A DNA stretch of 64,000 nt from an uncultured Paracoccus sp. (GCF_937873615.1 NZ_CALMYP010000058.1:1-64000); one strand, 5' to 3'. Positions 16,939 through 33,205 are shown, numbered from the stretch's first letter. Numbers and translations: made by a program. The notes: generated from the letters alone by a model not told the origin.

Positions 16939-17613
16939 ATGACCTTCTCGATTCTTGCGCAGGACCCGGAGAGCGGCCGGATGGGCGGGGCGGCGGCGAC
17001 CGGCAGCCTTTGCGTCGGCGGCTGGGTGCTGCGCGGCGATATCCGCGCCGGCATGTCGGCCTGTCAGGGGGCCGCGCCCTCGACCTTCTGGGGCGAGGAT
17101 GTGCTGGCGGCAATGCGTCGCGGCGCCACCGCCCCCGTGGCCGTGGCCGAGGTGATCGCCCCCGACCGGGGCCGGGAATGGCGCCAACTGACCGCGCTCG
17201 ACCGAAAGGGCGGCACCGGCGGCCATAGCGGCAGCGACAATACCGACTGGAAGGGCCATCACGGCTTCGATCACGGCATCGTCGCCGGCAATATGCTGGC
17301 CGGCCCGGCGGTGCTGAAGGCACTGGCGCGCGGCTTCATGGACAGCACCGGGCCGCTTCATGCGCGGCTGATGGCAGCACTTCTGGCGGCAGAGACGGCG
17401 GGCGGCGATATTCGCGGGCTGAAATCGGCGGCGATTCTGGTCGTCGGCCCGGATATGGCGCCGCTCAGCCTGCGGGTGGACCTGTCCGACCGCCCGCTTG
17501 CGGCGCTGGAAACGCTGCTGCTTCGCGCCACCTCGGGCGATTACGCGCGCTGGGCGGCGCAGGTGCCCTGCCTCGACGACCCCCACAGGCGGCTGACCGA
17601 CCACGACCAGTAG
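16939..17613 (+). CDS. DUF1028 family protein
   Basis: A 224-residue protein starting MTFSILAQDPESGRMGGAAATGS, the diagnostic N terminus of DUF1028, a family with an Ntn-hydrolase-like fold whose biochemical role is not established. HSGSDNTDWKGHHG and GNMLAGPAVL are further conserved blocks. There is no signal peptide. It is transcribed divergently from the dipeptide-type importer, and DUF1028 genes are commonly found beside such importers, so a role in processing the imported compound is plausible but unproven. Confidence 0.85.
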   Translation: MTFSILAQDPESGRMGGAAATGSLCVGGWVLRGDIRAGMSACQGAAPSTFWGEDVLAAMRRGATAPVAVAEVIAPDRGREWRQLTALDRKGGTGGHSGSDNTDWKGHHGFDHGIVAGNMLAGPAVLKALARGFMDSTGPLHARLMAALLAAETAGGDIRGLKSAAILVVGPDMAPLSLRVDLSDRPLAALETLLLRATSGDYARWAAQVPCLDDPHRRLTDHDQ

Positions 17614-17689
17614 AACCCGCGCCGCCCGTCCTTCACGACAATTTACGCCCCGTTCGGCCCGGAAGGGGCGACGAACCTGTCCCGGCCCC

Positions 17690-17717
17690 TTGCGTCCCGG
17701 CGACTCTCAACTATAAC
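17690..17717 (+). promoter_or_regulatory. Predicted carB promoter
   Basis: TTGCGT (17690-17695) and TATAAC (17712-17717) are separated by 16 nt and lie about 40 nt upstream of the carB start. The match to sigma70 hexamers is moderate, and no other candidate is evident in this 140-nt gap. Confidence 0.5.
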
Positions 17718-17757
17718 CCCGGACGATTTGCCGACAGACATGCGCCAGGGGTCCAAT

Positions 17758-21093
<3,336 letters not shown>

Positions 21094-21202
21094 GGATCAA
21101 GAGTGAATCAAGAAAGTCGCCTACTATAATACATTGAATTCGTTTGTTTATATAAAAGTTCGCTTGCGAAAGCTAGCTCTCCATCAAGAATGGATCAAGA
21201 GT
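21094..21202. repeat. 11-bp direct repeat bracketing an AT-rich spacer
   Basis: GGATCAAGAGT occurs at 21094-21104, directly after the carB stop, and again at 21192-21202, just before the convergent gene's stop. The spacer is AT-rich and includes TATAAT at about 21125 and a small TTCGC/GCGAA hairpin. It could be the trace of an insertion or deletion event. No mobile element is recognisable. Confidence 0.4.
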
Positions 21203-21204
21203 TC

Positions 21205-22698
21205 CTACGCCCAGATGGGCACGTATCCTGCTCTGGGATGCTGGGGATCTGCTACGCGTATCAACTCTTGGTCGAGCGCCCTCTTGATCACCTGAGAGGC
21301 CTGCGCAGCATTGCGCGGATCAATCCCGAATCGCTCACATAGACTGACGTTTCGCATGCGATCACCTGCTAGAAACCGCAACACGGCGTGAAAATAGCAG
21401 GCTCTGACTCGCTCCTCTGGGGTCATATCCGCAAAGGTTCGCGGGCCATATAAGCAGACTTGCATCGAACTTTCGCTATCTCGCAGCAGTGGTGGCGGAA
21501 GTTGTGACAACTCCACCTCCGTGAGAACCTTATCCAAGCCGCTTCCCTGCTCCTCACAAAAGCCCATGCGGCGCATCAACGATGCCAAGGCCTCATTGCG
21601 CGAGCGCGGCGCCAAATCAATCATCCTTTGTGGGTCGACAAGAGGTTTGCCGGGATTGGTAATCTCCAGCCTGTCTTCAAACAACTCTACGAGGGGGCCC
21701 GCGCCGCTGATGGTCATATCCTGATGAATCAGTGCGTTCGCAACGAGCTCTCTTACGGCAAGTTCCGGATATAACGGTTCAGCTGCTCGAAGCGCCCTTC
21801 CAATGTGCTCATTCCTCGGAATTTGCGAGTCAATATAGTCCATAAGTCCTTGAAAACCGGCTGCGTAACCCCGTTTGCCATCCCTGCGATGTTGAACTGC
21901 CGATGCACGAGTCCGTCCTGCATAGGAAATGAACCTCACGGCTTTGCGCGCGAGCGACGGTGGGAAATCCTCCAGATTGGATGCAAAGAGTATCGCGCCG
22001 AGGTTGCTGATATTCCATCTGTTACCCACATCGCGGGCGATCAGCCGATCTGCCGACATACGATCCAAGATGGCTGCTGAGCTATCTGGCAATTGCTGGC
22101 CGGTGAGCTTGAAGTAGCTCGTGAAGTCGAGCAACTGCAAGATGTCCCCTGCTTCGACGAACGAAACCGCAACCCCCGATTCCCAGTGATATGGCCGAAG
22201 TCGGTCGATCAGCTTTTGATATCTCTCGGGATAGTCTGACAACTTTGGCGTGGCGGGACCGATTCTGATATACGGGACTCCGCCTACGGCCACAGGTGCG
22301 TTAAGCGCCGCCGGTATCTCCAATATTACCACCGATCCAGCTTGATGGTTCAGGGTTCTAAACTCGAAGGCGGGGCTGGGTTGAAGCTGGTTAGCCAGCC
22401 ACAAGCTGAGGACCTGATTTCCGACTGTTGCCTTGTCAGGAATAAACGTCGTGCCTACCACATCTCGGCTAGCGTCACGCACACCCCAAATGATAAACGC
22501 CGCATCCTTGCCGGCTAGTCGAGCTTCGTTGGATAGAGCCGAGCAAAGCTTTGCGATTAGTTGAGGATCAGCGTTATTTTCCTTAAACTCCAGCCATGAC
22601 GTTTCGGCCGGAAGGCTAAGCAAATCCTCCAGCAAAGCACTATCTCGTTCTTCCGACATTTGGCCCCACAGAAACTTCGAGTGCCGCCAATTTTTCAT
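21205..22698 (-). CDS. AlbA_2 (Schlafen-like) domain putative transcriptional regulator
   Basis: A 497-residue protein of the COG2865 type. An N-terminal AlbA_2 domain (about residues 34-150, with SWLEFKENNADPQ and AAFIIWGVRD) is followed by a C-terminal GHKL-like ATPase block (RELVANALIHQD, ELFEDRLEITNPG) and a terminal winged-helix-like stretch. Family members are mostly uncharacterised; some lie in defence or integrated elements. Its base composition is visibly lower in GC than its neighbours and its codon use is different, which suggests horizontal acquisition. The start is uncertain: MSEERDSALL at 22659 would place the AlbA_2 domain in its usual position; the longer start at 22698 is given. 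Confidence 0.8.
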   Translation of the reverse strand: MKNWRHSKFLWGQMSEERDSALLEDLLSLPAETSWLEFKENNADPQLIAKLCSALSNEARLAGKDAAFIIWGVRDASRDVVGTTFIPDKATVGNQVLSLWLANQLQPSPAFEFRTLNHQAGSVVILEIPAALNAPVAVGGVPYIRIGPATPKLSDYPERYQKLIDRLRPYHWESGVAVSFVEAGDILQLLDFTSYFKLTGQQLPDSSAAILDRMSADRLIARDVGNRWNISNLGAILFASNLEDFPPSLARKAVRFISYAGRTRASAVQHRRDGKRGYAAGFQGLMDYIDSQIPRNEHIGRALRAAEPLYPELAVRELVANALIHQDMTISGAGPLVELFEDRLEITNPGKPLVDPQRMIDLAPRSRNEALASLMRRMGFCEEQGSGLDKVLTEVELSQLPPPLLRDSESSMQVCLYGPRTFADMTPEERVRACYFHAVLRFLAGDRMRNVSLCERFGIDPRNAAQASQVIKRALDQELIRVADPQHPRAGYVPIWA

Positions 22699-22756
22699 CA
22701 GAACTGTAGTTGGTCAACTCGCGGCGGTTCTATGCTCACGCACCCTTCGCCGCCCC

Positions 22757-23254
22757 CTACCCATCCCGCACCTTCATCCAGGCCATCAGATCCTCCCGCT
22801 GCCCCCGTGTCTCCTCGCCCATCGGCACGCCCGGCTCCTCGCTCATCTCCCGGGCGAGGTCTTCGCCCAGAAGATCCTCATATTCCGCCTGCACCCCGCC
22901 CCAGCCGGGTTTCCGGCCGTCGAGCCCTTCTTCCGCGCGGCGTTTCAGGTAATCCATCGTCTCGGCCCCGCGCAGCAGCCCGGCCAGACGCGCATGCATG
23001 AAGCTGCGCAGGACCGCGTTCAGGCGCGGCTGCCAGCCCGGCCCCATGTCGCGGAAGAATTTCACCACGTCGCCATCCAGCCGGATCGAGATGCGTTCCT
23101 TCTTCGGCACCGAGCCCTCGGCCGCGATCTCGTGCCAGGCGTCGGGGATGCGCCCCTCGGTCAGGACGCGCTGATGCAGGTCCCATTCCAGCCGCCGCAT
23201 CGCATCGGCCATGTAGTGGTAATTCGCCCGCCGCGCCGTCTCTGCCCGTGTCAT
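22757..23254 (-). CDS. BrnA-like antitoxin family protein without a BrnT partner
   Basis: A 165-residue protein whose central segment (KKERISIRLDGDVVKFFRDM, then GPGWQPRLNAVLRSFMHARL) matches the BrnA antitoxin ribbon-helix-helix core. The N-terminal extension (residues 1-50) and C-terminal tail are longer than in classic BrnA proteins of about 90 residues. No BrnT-type toxin is encoded on either side: the neighbours are an AlbA_2 gene and truA. It may be a solitary DNA-binding regulator. GC is normal for the window. Confidence 0.75.
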   Translation of the reverse strand: MTRAETARRANYHYMADAMRRLEWDLHQRVLTEGRIPDAWHEIAAEGSVPKKERISIRLDGDVVKFFRDMGPGWQPRLNAVLRSFMHARLAGLLRGAETMDYLKRRAEEGLDGRKPGWGGVQAEYEDLLGEDLAREMSEEPGVPMGEETRGQREDLMAWMKVRDG

Positions 23255-23374
23255 GCCGGTCCCTTTCCGCTGATCGGGCCATCATGGCAGGGTCGGATGA
23301 AAAAGGGGTAAACGCGGCGCGCGTTCTGTCCGGGCGGGATATGGACGGGGTATGTACGCGTTATGGACGCGATA

Positions 23375-24157
23375 TTACCCCTCCGAAAACGGGTCGGGAT
23401 CGTAACCCACCCCGGTCAGCGACAACCCCATGGGCGGGCAGACCGGCCCGCAGGCCGCCCGGTCCCGCGCCGCCAGCGCCGCCCCGACACGGGCCGGCGC
23501 CCAGGCCCCGGCGCCCACGCGTTCCAGCGTGCCGACAATGCTACGCACTTGATTATGCAGGAAACTTCTGGCCCGCAGGTGAAAGCGGATCTCCTGCCCG
23601 GCAGGGTAATCCAGCGCCTCGATGCGGATCTCGTCCAGCGTCTTCACCGGGCTGGCCGACTGGCACATGGTGCTGCGGAAGGTGGTAAAGTCATGCCGAC
23701 CCACAAGATATTGCGCACCCTCGTGCATCGCATCAATATCCAGTGGTTTCAGCACCTGCCAGACCCGCCCCCGATCCGCCACCACCGGCGCGCGGCGGGC
23801 GACCAGCCGGAAGCTATAGCGCCGCTCCAGCGCCGAAAACCGGGCATGGAAATCCGCCGGCACCTGCGCCACCGCCGTCACAGCAACCGGCGCCGGCTTG
23901 AGGTGCCAGTTCAGCGCTTCTGCCAGCTTAAACCCTTGCCATTCCTTGACTAAATCGGCGTGAAACACCTGGCCAGAGGCATGAACCCCGGCATCCGTCC
24001 GCCCCGCCGCCGCGATCCGCGCACCCGTCCCGAAGCCCGGATCGAGCTTCGCCAGCGCCGCCTCGATCGCGCCCTGCACGCTGGGATGCTCGGCCTGCGC
24101 CTGCCAGCCGGCAAAGGGCGCGCCATCATATTCGACCCGAAAAGCGTAACGCGGCAT
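23375..24157 (-). CDS. truA: tRNA pseudouridine synthase A
   Basis: A 260-residue enzyme that converts uridines 38-40 of the tRNA anticodon stem to pseudouridine. The catalytic Asp is D55 in [21 protein letters not shown] and [16 protein letters not shown] near the C terminus are conserved family blocks. Its start codon overlaps the stop of the xpaC-like gene by one base (TGATG), so the two are translationally coupled. Confidence 0.96.
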   Translation of the reverse strand: MPRYAFRVEYDGAPFAGWQAQAEHPSVQGAIEAALAKLDPGFGTGARIAAAGRTDAGVHASGQVFHADLVKEWQGFKLAEALNWHLKPAPVAVTAVAQVPADFHARFSALERRYSFRLVARRAPVVADRGRVWQVLKPLDIDAMHEGAQYLVGRHDFTTFRSTMCQSASPVKTLDEIRIEALDYPAGQEIRFHLRARSFLHNQVRSIVGTLERVGAGAWAPARVGAALAARDRAACGPVCPPMGLSLTGVGYDPDPFSEG

Positions 24158-25101
24158 CAGTCCGGCTTCCGCCCCGCCTTCACGGTTTCCCGTATGAGAT
24201 CAGTCAGTTCCATGCCCCGCCGATCCTCCAGCACCGCCTCGGTCGGGCGCACGCCTTCGCGCGCCAGCCGCTCGCGCAGGACCTGCATCTCGATATCGAA
24301 ATCGGTTCGTCCTTCCTCGATCAGAGAGCGCGTCCTTGCCGCGAAATTCCCCTCCAGATCGCTCAGCAGCGCCTCGTAATCCGCCCGTGCCGCAGCATCC
24401 CGGGTCTGCGCATAAAGGTCGGCGAACTTCACCGTCGCATCGCGCGCACCCATCAGGTAGACGCCCAGATAACGCCGCGCGGCAGCCAGATCGCCGGGGT
24501 CTTCCTCGACCCGGCGGAACAACTCGCGCGCGGTTTCGGCGAAGACAGCGACGCGGGCCTGAAGCCGGGCATCGCCGCTGCGCAGGATCGCATCCTGCGT
24601 CCCCTTCAGATAGCCTTCGCCCTCGGCCACGAAGCGGGCCACGCGGTCCTGCTGGAAGCTGTCGATGCCCTCCATCCCCTTGTCGCGCATCGGATCGGGA
24701 CCGAAGGCCAGATAATGCAGCGCCAGCCCGGCCATGCCGATCAGTGCCGCACCCGCCACAGCCCCCGGAGCCCAGGCCCCGATGGCAAGGCCGAGCCCGG
24801 TCAGCACACCGCCCGCCAGCTTGCGCGGCCAGGCCGGGCGGCGGGCCACGCGCCGCGCGTCATAGGCGGCCTCGGCCTGCAGCCCTTCGCGGGTCAGCAC
24901 CCCGCCAAGCGCCACGATGCCGAAGGCGGCAAGATTGGTGACCAGCCCCAGCGGGCCCTGCCAGAAAGCGCCGATCAGAAAGGGGATCGCGGCGACCGTG
25001 ATCCATTTCACCCGCGATTCCAGCGGATGCGCCGGCGCGCCCTTCGGCTGCGGCATGTCCTGCGCCCCCGGCGAATAGCGCCCGCCAAACCGTTGAGCCA
25101 T
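24157..25101 (-). CDS. XpaC-like (5-bromo-4-chloroindolyl phosphate hydrolysis family) protein
   Basis: A 314-residue protein with two or three hydrophobic segments between residues 32 and 135. A long, charged, helical C-terminal half (about 150-314) resembles the XpaC family. The family name comes from an old phenotype; a hydrolase activity is not established. XpaC genes often sit with telA, but no telA is visible here. It follows a predicted 27-residue membrane peptide gene and is coupled to truA by a one-base overlap. Confidence 0.75.
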   Translation of the reverse strand: MAQRFGGRYSPGAQDMPQPKGAPAHPLESRVKWITVAAIPFLIGAFWQGPLGLVTNLAAFGIVALGGVLTREGLQAEAAYDARRVARRPAWPRKLAGGVLTGLGLAIGAWAPGAVAGAALIGMAGLALHYLAFGPDPMRDKGMEGIDSFQQDRVARFVAEGEGYLKGTQDAILRSGDARLQARVAVFAETARELFRRVEEDPGDLAAARRYLGVYLMGARDATVKFADLYAQTRDAAARADYEALLSDLEGNFAARTRSLIEEGRTDFDIEMQVLRERLAREGVRPTEAVLEDRRGMELTDLIRETVKAGRKPD

Positions 25102-25110
25102 GACCCGCCC

Positions 25111-25194
25111 TTATGCCGCGCCGGCCAGCGACGCATAAAGCGTCAGCAGGATCAGCAGGTAGAATGACAGCCTTTGCGTGGCTTTTCGGGACAT
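25111..25194 (-). CDS. Small hydrophobic peptide (27 residues), hypothetical
   Basis: MSRKATQRLSFYLLILLTLY followed by ASLAGAA has a positively charged N terminus and one strong transmembrane segment. A GGAG ribosome site lies about 7 nt before the ATG. The stop is 9 nt upstream of the xpaC-like start, so it would be the first gene of that operon. The function is unknown, and support is limited to the start signals and the membrane-peptide character. Confidence 0.5.
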   Translation of the reverse strand: MSRKATQRLSFYLLILLTLYASLAGAA

Positions 25195-25259
25195 CGCTTT
25201 CTCCGTTTCACCGGTCAAGGAACAGATGGGCCGCGCGGTCCCGGATTGCAACCGGCAGC

Positions 25260-26180
25260 TCAGAAGCTGCGGGTGCGGCGGTCGAAGACCTTCTGGCCCA
25301 TCATCGAACCGACGAGGTCCACCATCAGCTTTGCCGTGCGTCCGCGCTCGTCGAGGAAGGGGTTCAACTCGACAAGATCGAGCGAGGTGACGAGGCCGGA
25401 TTCGTGCAGGATCTCGCAGACCAGATGCGCCTCGCGGAAGGTGGTGCCGCCGGGGACCGTGGTGCCGACCGCCGGCGCAATCCCGGGATCGAGGAAATCC
25501 ACGTCGAGCGAGACATGCAGAAGCCCGTTTGCGGCCCGGACCCGTTCGAGGAATTCGCGCAGGGGGGCGACGATGCCGCGCTCGTCCAGCACGCGCATGT
25601 CGTTCACGGTGATCTCGGTTTCCTGAAGCATGGCATGTTCGGCAGGATCGACGCTGCGGATGCCGAACATGCAGATGTTTTCGGCCGGGACCGGGGCGGG
25701 AAAATCGGGGAAGGGGGCGAAGCCGGGACGGCCGGCGGCATAGGCCATGGGCGTGCCATGCAGGTTGCCCGAGGTCGTCGTCTGCGGCGTATGAAAATCG
25801 CTGTGGGCGTCCAGCCAGATCACGAAAAGCGGGCGACCGGCCGCCTTGGCATGGGCCGCGACGCCCGCCACGGTGCCAAGCGCCAGCGAGTGATCGCCGC
25901 CCATGAAGATCGGCATCCCGTCCGGCATGGCCGTCTGCGCCGCTGATGACAATGCCTCGGTCCAGGCGATGACCTCGGGCAGGTGGTGGATGGCGGCGTT
26001 GGTATGAGTATGGGCAGCGGCGGGCGCGGGGGCGACATCGCCGCGATCCTCGAGCGTATGGCCGAGCGATTGCAGCACCGGGCCAAGCCCCGCCACGCGA
26101 TAGGCCGATGGCCCCATCATGCAGCCGGGCACGCGCTGCCCCTCGTCCACCGGGGCGCCGATCAGGATGCAATGGGTCAT
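25260..26180 (-). CDS. rocF: Arginase
   Basis: A 306-residue ureohydrolase that splits arginine into ornithine and urea. All binuclear Mn ligands are visible: H97 in GGDHS, D124, H126 and D128 in LDAHSDFHTP, and D226 and D228 in SLDVDFLDP. The start at 26180 (MTHCILIGAPVDEGQ) matches family N termini, and the longer open frame upstream is not supported. It stands alone on the minus strand; no ornithine-catabolism gene is adjacent. Confidence 0.94.
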   Translation of the reverse strand: MTHCILIGAPVDEGQRVPGCMMGPSAYRVAGLGPVLQSLGHTLEDRGDVAPAPAAAHTHTNAAIHHLPEVIAWTEALSSAAQTAMPDGMPIFMGGDHSLALGTVAGVAAHAKAAGRPLFVIWLDAHSDFHTPQTTTSGNLHGTPMAYAAGRPGFAPFPDFPAPVPAENICMFGIRSVDPAEHAMLQETEITVNDMRVLDERGIVAPLREFLERVRAANGLLHVSLDVDFLDPGIAPAVGTTVPGGTTFREAHLVCEILHESGLVTSLDLVELNPFLDERGRTAKLMVDLVGSMMGQKVFDRRTRSF

Positions 26181-26245
26181 GGCTGGCCTTTCCTTTTGCG
26201 TTGTCAGCAAGATAGGCGCCCGGCCTTGGCGACGCCAGTCCCGCC

Positions 26246-27007
26246 TTAGCCGAGCTTGCCGATGGCCGAGGCGATCAGCGAAACGCCGGACAGGAACAGC
26301 AGAGCCAGAGCCGCCTTGCGGATCGTGGCCGGCTGGACCGGCGGCGGGAAGCGGCGGGCAAGCCATGTGCCCAGCACGACAGCAGGTGCGGCCCCGGCGG
26401 CGCTGATCAGCAATGCCTGGGTGATGCCGCCGCTGGCGATCACCAGCCCGGTGCGCAGGATCTGGGTCAGGAAGAAGACCGAAACCAGCGTCACGCGCAC
26501 CGCCGCCAGCGGCATCGGCTGGCGGTAAAGGTGCCAGATCACCGGCGGGCCGGTGGTGGCGAACAGCCCGCCCATGGTGCCGCCGATCAGGCCGGACAGG
26601 AAGAAGGTGACAGGGGGCGAGCGTGTCTCTCGCAGCGTCGGGCGTGCCGCCAGTTGCGCCGCCGATCCGGCGATCACCAGCCCGAGCAGCAGTTGCAGCA
26701 GGCCAAGCGCCGTCCCCGCCAGCCAGTTGAGCAGGAAAAACCCCGCGATCAGCGCCGGGAATGCACCCAGCAGGATCAGCCGCAAAGCCGGGCGGTCCAC
26801 ATCGCGCCAGCCGCGCGACAGCACCAGCATCGCATTGACCAGCACCAGAAGCGAGGTGATCGCCGCCGCCTGCGGCACCGGCATCAGCCCAAGCGCGCCC
26901 GTCGCCCCCATCAGGATCAGCCCGAGCGCGAAGCCGGTCAGCGTCTGCACCCAGGCGGCAAGTGCGGCGATGGCCCAGAAGATCAGGATCCCGGGCTCAA
27001 ACGTCAT
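26246..27007 (-). CDS. TauE/SafE family sulfite/organosulfonate exporter-like membrane protein
   Basis: A 253-residue protein of about eight hydrophobic segments. The paired family motifs are near GFALGLILMGATGALGLMPV in the first half and GLIGGTMGGLFATTGPPVIW in the second. Members are proposed to move sulfite or sulfonates, but specificity cannot be read from the sequence. It lies 6 nt downstream of metG and is probably co-transcribed with it. Confidence 0.88.
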   Translation of the reverse strand: MTFEPGILIFWAIAALAAWVQTLTGFALGLILMGATGALGLMPVPQAAAITSLLVLVNAMLVLSRGWRDVDRPALRLILLGAFPALIAGFFLLNWLAGTALGLLQLLLGLVIAGSAAQLAARPTLRETRSPPVTFFLSGLIGGTMGGLFATTGPPVIWHLYRQPMPLAAVRVTLVSVFFLTQILRTGLVIASGGITQALLISAAGAAPAVVLGTWLARRFPPPVQPATIRKAALALLFLSGVSLIASAIGKLG

Positions 27008-27013
27008 GCAGGG

Positions 27014-28720
27014 TCAGGCCCGTATGCCCTTGAAGCGCTCGGTCCATTCCTCGCGCTCATCGTCGGCGATCTTGGCGAAGAGGTTGTCGGGCACCGTGAA
27101 GGCATGGCCGGGGGGCAGGGCGCTCAGGGCCGTGTCGATGTCATCGGGCCAGCTGTCGCCGCTGTTCATCGCCTCGCGCAGCGCAGCAGCGGTGAAGGGG
27201 ATGAACGGGGCCGAGAGGCTGGCATAAAGCGCGATCAGGTTCAGGCCGAGACGGACCTGCATCGCGGCCTCGACCGGGTCTTCCTTGAAGGTGGACCAGG
27301 GCGCGGCGGCCTGCAGGTATTCGTTGCCCAGAACCCAGATGGCGCGCAATTCGCCGGCGGCCTTGCGGACCTCCATCCCGTCCATGAAGCCTTCATAGGC
27401 GCGGATGCGCGCGGTCAGCGCGGCAGCGAGATCGCGCTCTGCCTCGCCCCATGCGCCGCCCTCGGGGACGGCTTCGCCGAATTTCGAGCGGCAGAACTTG
27501 GTGATCCGGCTGACGAAATTGCCCAGCACATCGGCCAGGTCCTTGTTCACCGATTGCTGGAAATTCTCCCAGGTGAACTCGCTGTCGCCGGATTCGGGCG
27601 CGTGGCTGAGAAGCCACCACCGCCAGTAATCCGCCGGCAGCAGCGACAGCGCGTCATCCATGAACACGCCGCGCCCCTGAGAGGTGCTGAACTGCCCGCC
27701 GTCATAGGTCAGGTAGTTGAAGCTTTTTATGTAATCGACCAGCTTCCACGGCTCGCCCGAGCCCATGATCGTGGTCGGAAAACCGAGCGTGTGGAAGGGC
27801 ACGTTATCCTTGCCCATGAACTGGGTATAGGTCACGTCCCCGGCGCCCTTGTCGGTGCGCCACCAGCGTTCCCAGTCGCCGCCATTCGCATCGGCCCATT
27901 CGGCGGTCGCGCCGATATATTCGATGGGCGCGTCGAACCAGACATAGAAGACCTTTCCCTCCATCCCCGGCCAGGGTTGGTCGCCCTTCTGCACCGGCAC
28001 CCCCCAGTCGAGATCGCGGGTGATGCCGCGATCCTGCAGCCCGTCGCCGTCGAACAGCCATTTTTTCGCGATCGAGGTGGTCAGCACCGGCCAGTCGGTC
28101 TTGCTGTCGATCCAGGCGGCGATCTGGTCCTTCATCGCCGATTGGCGCAGGTAAAGATGCTTGGTCTCGCGCACTTCAAGGTTGGTGCTGCCGGAAATGG
28201 TGCTGTGCGGGTTGATCAGGTCGGTCGGATCGAGCTGCTTGGTGCAGTTCTCGCATTGATCGCCGCGCGCCTTTTCATAGCCGCAATTCGGGCAGGTGCC
28301 CTCGATATAGCGGTCGGGCAGGAAGCGGCCGTCGTCGATGGAATAGACCTGCTTTTCGCTGATTTCGTTGATCAGCCCGGCCTCGTCCAGCTTGCCGGCG
28401 AGATGCTGGGTCAGCCAGCGGTTCTGGGCGCTTGAAGACCGCCCGTAATGATCGAAGCTGAGCCCGAAACCCGCCGCCAGTTTCGACTGTTCGGCATGCA
28501 TCCGGGCGCAATATTCGGCCACCGGCTCGCCGGTCTTGGCGGCGGCGAGTTCAGCCGGCGTGCCGTGTTCGTCGGTGGCGCAGATGAACATCACCTCATG
28601 GCCGCGACCGCGCAGGTAACGCGCGTAAAGATCCGCCGGCAACTGGCTGCCGACGAGATTGCCCAGATGCTTGATGCCGTTGATATAAGGCAGGGCGGAG
28701 GTGATGAGATGGCGTGCCAT
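27014..28720 (-). CDS. metG: Methionyl-tRNA synthetase
   Basis: A 568-residue class I synthetase that charges tRNA-Met. The HIGH-type box appears as [10 protein letters not shown] near residue 15. A CxxC...CxxC zinc knuckle ([17 protein letters not shown]) is near residues 140-156. The KMSKS loop is the divergent [12 protein letters not shown], which lacks both usual lysines. The catalytic and anticodon-binding domains are full length and there is no C-terminal tRNA-binding extension. The start [12 protein letters not shown] at 28720 is standard. It is divergent from metH. Confidence 0.96.
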   Translation of the reverse strand: MARHLITSALPYINGIKHLGNLVGSQLPADLYARYLRGRGHEVMFICATDEHGTPAELAAAKTGEPVAEYCARMHAEQSKLAAGFGLSFDHYGRSSSAQNRWLTQHLAGKLDEAGLINEISEKQVYSIDDGRFLPDRYIEGTCPNCGYEKARGDQCENCTKQLDPTDLINPHSTISGSTNLEVRETKHLYLRQSAMKDQIAAWIDSKTDWPVLTTSIAKKWLFDGDGLQDRGITRDLDWGVPVQKGDQPWPGMEGKVFYVWFDAPIEYIGATAEWADANGGDWERWWRTDKGAGDVTYTQFMGKDNVPFHTLGFPTTIMGSGEPWKLVDYIKSFNYLTYDGGQFSTSQGRGVFMDDALSLLPADYWRWWLLSHAPESGDSEFTWENFQQSVNKDLADVLGNFVSRITKFCRSKFGEAVPEGGAWGEAERDLAAALTARIRAYEGFMDGMEVRKAAGELRAIWVLGNEYLQAAAPWSTFKEDPVEAAMQVRLGLNLIALYASLSAPFIPFTAAALREAMNSGDSWPDDIDTALSALPPGHAFTVPDNLFAKIADDEREEWTERFKGIRA

Positions 28721-28813
28721 TTGCGTCCCCGGAGATATGTCGCGCGTATGTAACCCCTGCCGGGCGGGTTGGAAAGGGTTCGGGCGCTTCCATGGCGCCG
28801 CAGGATGAGCGCC

Positions 28814-28881
28814 GCGCATGTAGATCATGCGCAACATGAATTTGTCGACGGGTTGCGAGGCTGCTACAAGCGCCTCTTGTA
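28814..28881 (+). promoter_or_regulatory. Structured metH leader with mutually exclusive hairpins
   Basis: The 180-nt metG-metH spacer holds GCGCATGTAGATCATGCGC (28814-28832), a perfect 7-bp stem with a 5-nt loop. Then come two overlapping hairpins that cannot form together: GAGGC...GCCTC, extended by GC/GC pairs across a bulge (28857-28876), and TACAAG...CTTGTA with a 5-nt loop (28865-28881). The last ends about 10 nt before the GGGG Shine-Dalgarno region of metH. This looks like a switchable leader. It does not match a SAM or SAH riboswitch consensus that I can recall. The first element could instead be a DNA operator. Confidence 0.5.
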
Positions 28882-28900
28882 TCCGAGACAGGGGTTTTCC

Positions 28901-32635
<3,735 letters not shown>

Positions 32636-32725
32636 ACGGTATCAGCGAGCTGACCGTGCGCGTTGTGGGACTTGGTGCGACAATTGCCGCAACTGCCCGC
32701 CGGCCCGCTGTCCAGAAGCCCTGAC

Positions 32726-33205
32726 CTAGACCGGCAGGAAGGTGGTGGATTTCAGCTCTTCCATGGACAGAAGTGCTGTTACGTTGAAGATCTTCACCTC
32801 GGCAATCAGCGCCTGATAGAAGGCGTCATAGGCGCGCGCATCCGATACCCGCAGCTTGACGATATAGTCGATCTCGCCGGCCAGGCGATGCGCCTCCAGC
32901 ACTTCGGGGCGCGATTGCAGCGCGGCTAGGAACTTCTTCTGCCAGCCGGCCTCGTGCTCGCTGGTGCGGATCAGCACGAAGAAACAGGTGCCCCGCCCGA
33001 CCGAATCCGGGTCCAGAATCACCGTCTGCCGGGTAATGACGCCAGCATCCTTCAGCTTGCGGATGCGGTTCCAGACCGGCGTCTTCGACGAGCCGATCTT
33101 GCGGGCGATATCGTCCAGCGACTGGCTGGCATCTTCCTGCAATTCGGTAAGGATTTTCCGGTCCAGTGCATCAAGCCGGAGTTTCTTTTCGCTGAGATCG
33201 TCCAT
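32726..33205 (-). CDS. Lrp/AsnC-family transcriptional regulator of the sulfur-assimilation locus
   Basis: A 159-residue regulator. The N-terminal helix-turn-helix (LDALDRKILTELQEDASQSL, then DDIARKIGSSKTPVWNRIRK) is followed by a RAM/AsnC ligand domain. It is transcribed divergently from the DUF2849-cysI-cysH operon, with two GGAA-N5-TTCC inverted repeats in between, so it probably senses a sulfur or amino-acid metabolite and controls that operon and itself. That control is inferred from position and sites; the ligand is unknown. Confidence 0.9.
   Translation of the reverse strand: MDDLSEKKLRLDALDRKILTELQEDASQSLDDIARKIGSSKTPVWNRIRKLKDAGVITRQTVILDPDSVGRGTCFFVLIRTSEHEAGWQKKFLAALQSRPEVLEAHRLAGEIDYIVKLRVSDARAYDAFYQALIAEVKIFNVTALLSMEELKSTTFLPV

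Noticed and set aside
17646..17670. CGCCCC/GGGGCG stem between the DUF1028 gene and carB as a terminator
   Set aside because: The loop is long (13 nt) and no T-run follows on the plus strand; support is too weak.
21205..22698. AlbA_2 gene plus BrnA-like gene as a multi-gene defence island
   Set aside because: Only two dissimilar genes are present, just one has atypical composition, and no nuclease, helicase or integrase is nearby.
28721..28900. Known SAM, SAH or cobalamin riboswitch upstream of metH
   Set aside because: I could not match the conserved cores I know of these classes, so only a generic structured leader is reported.
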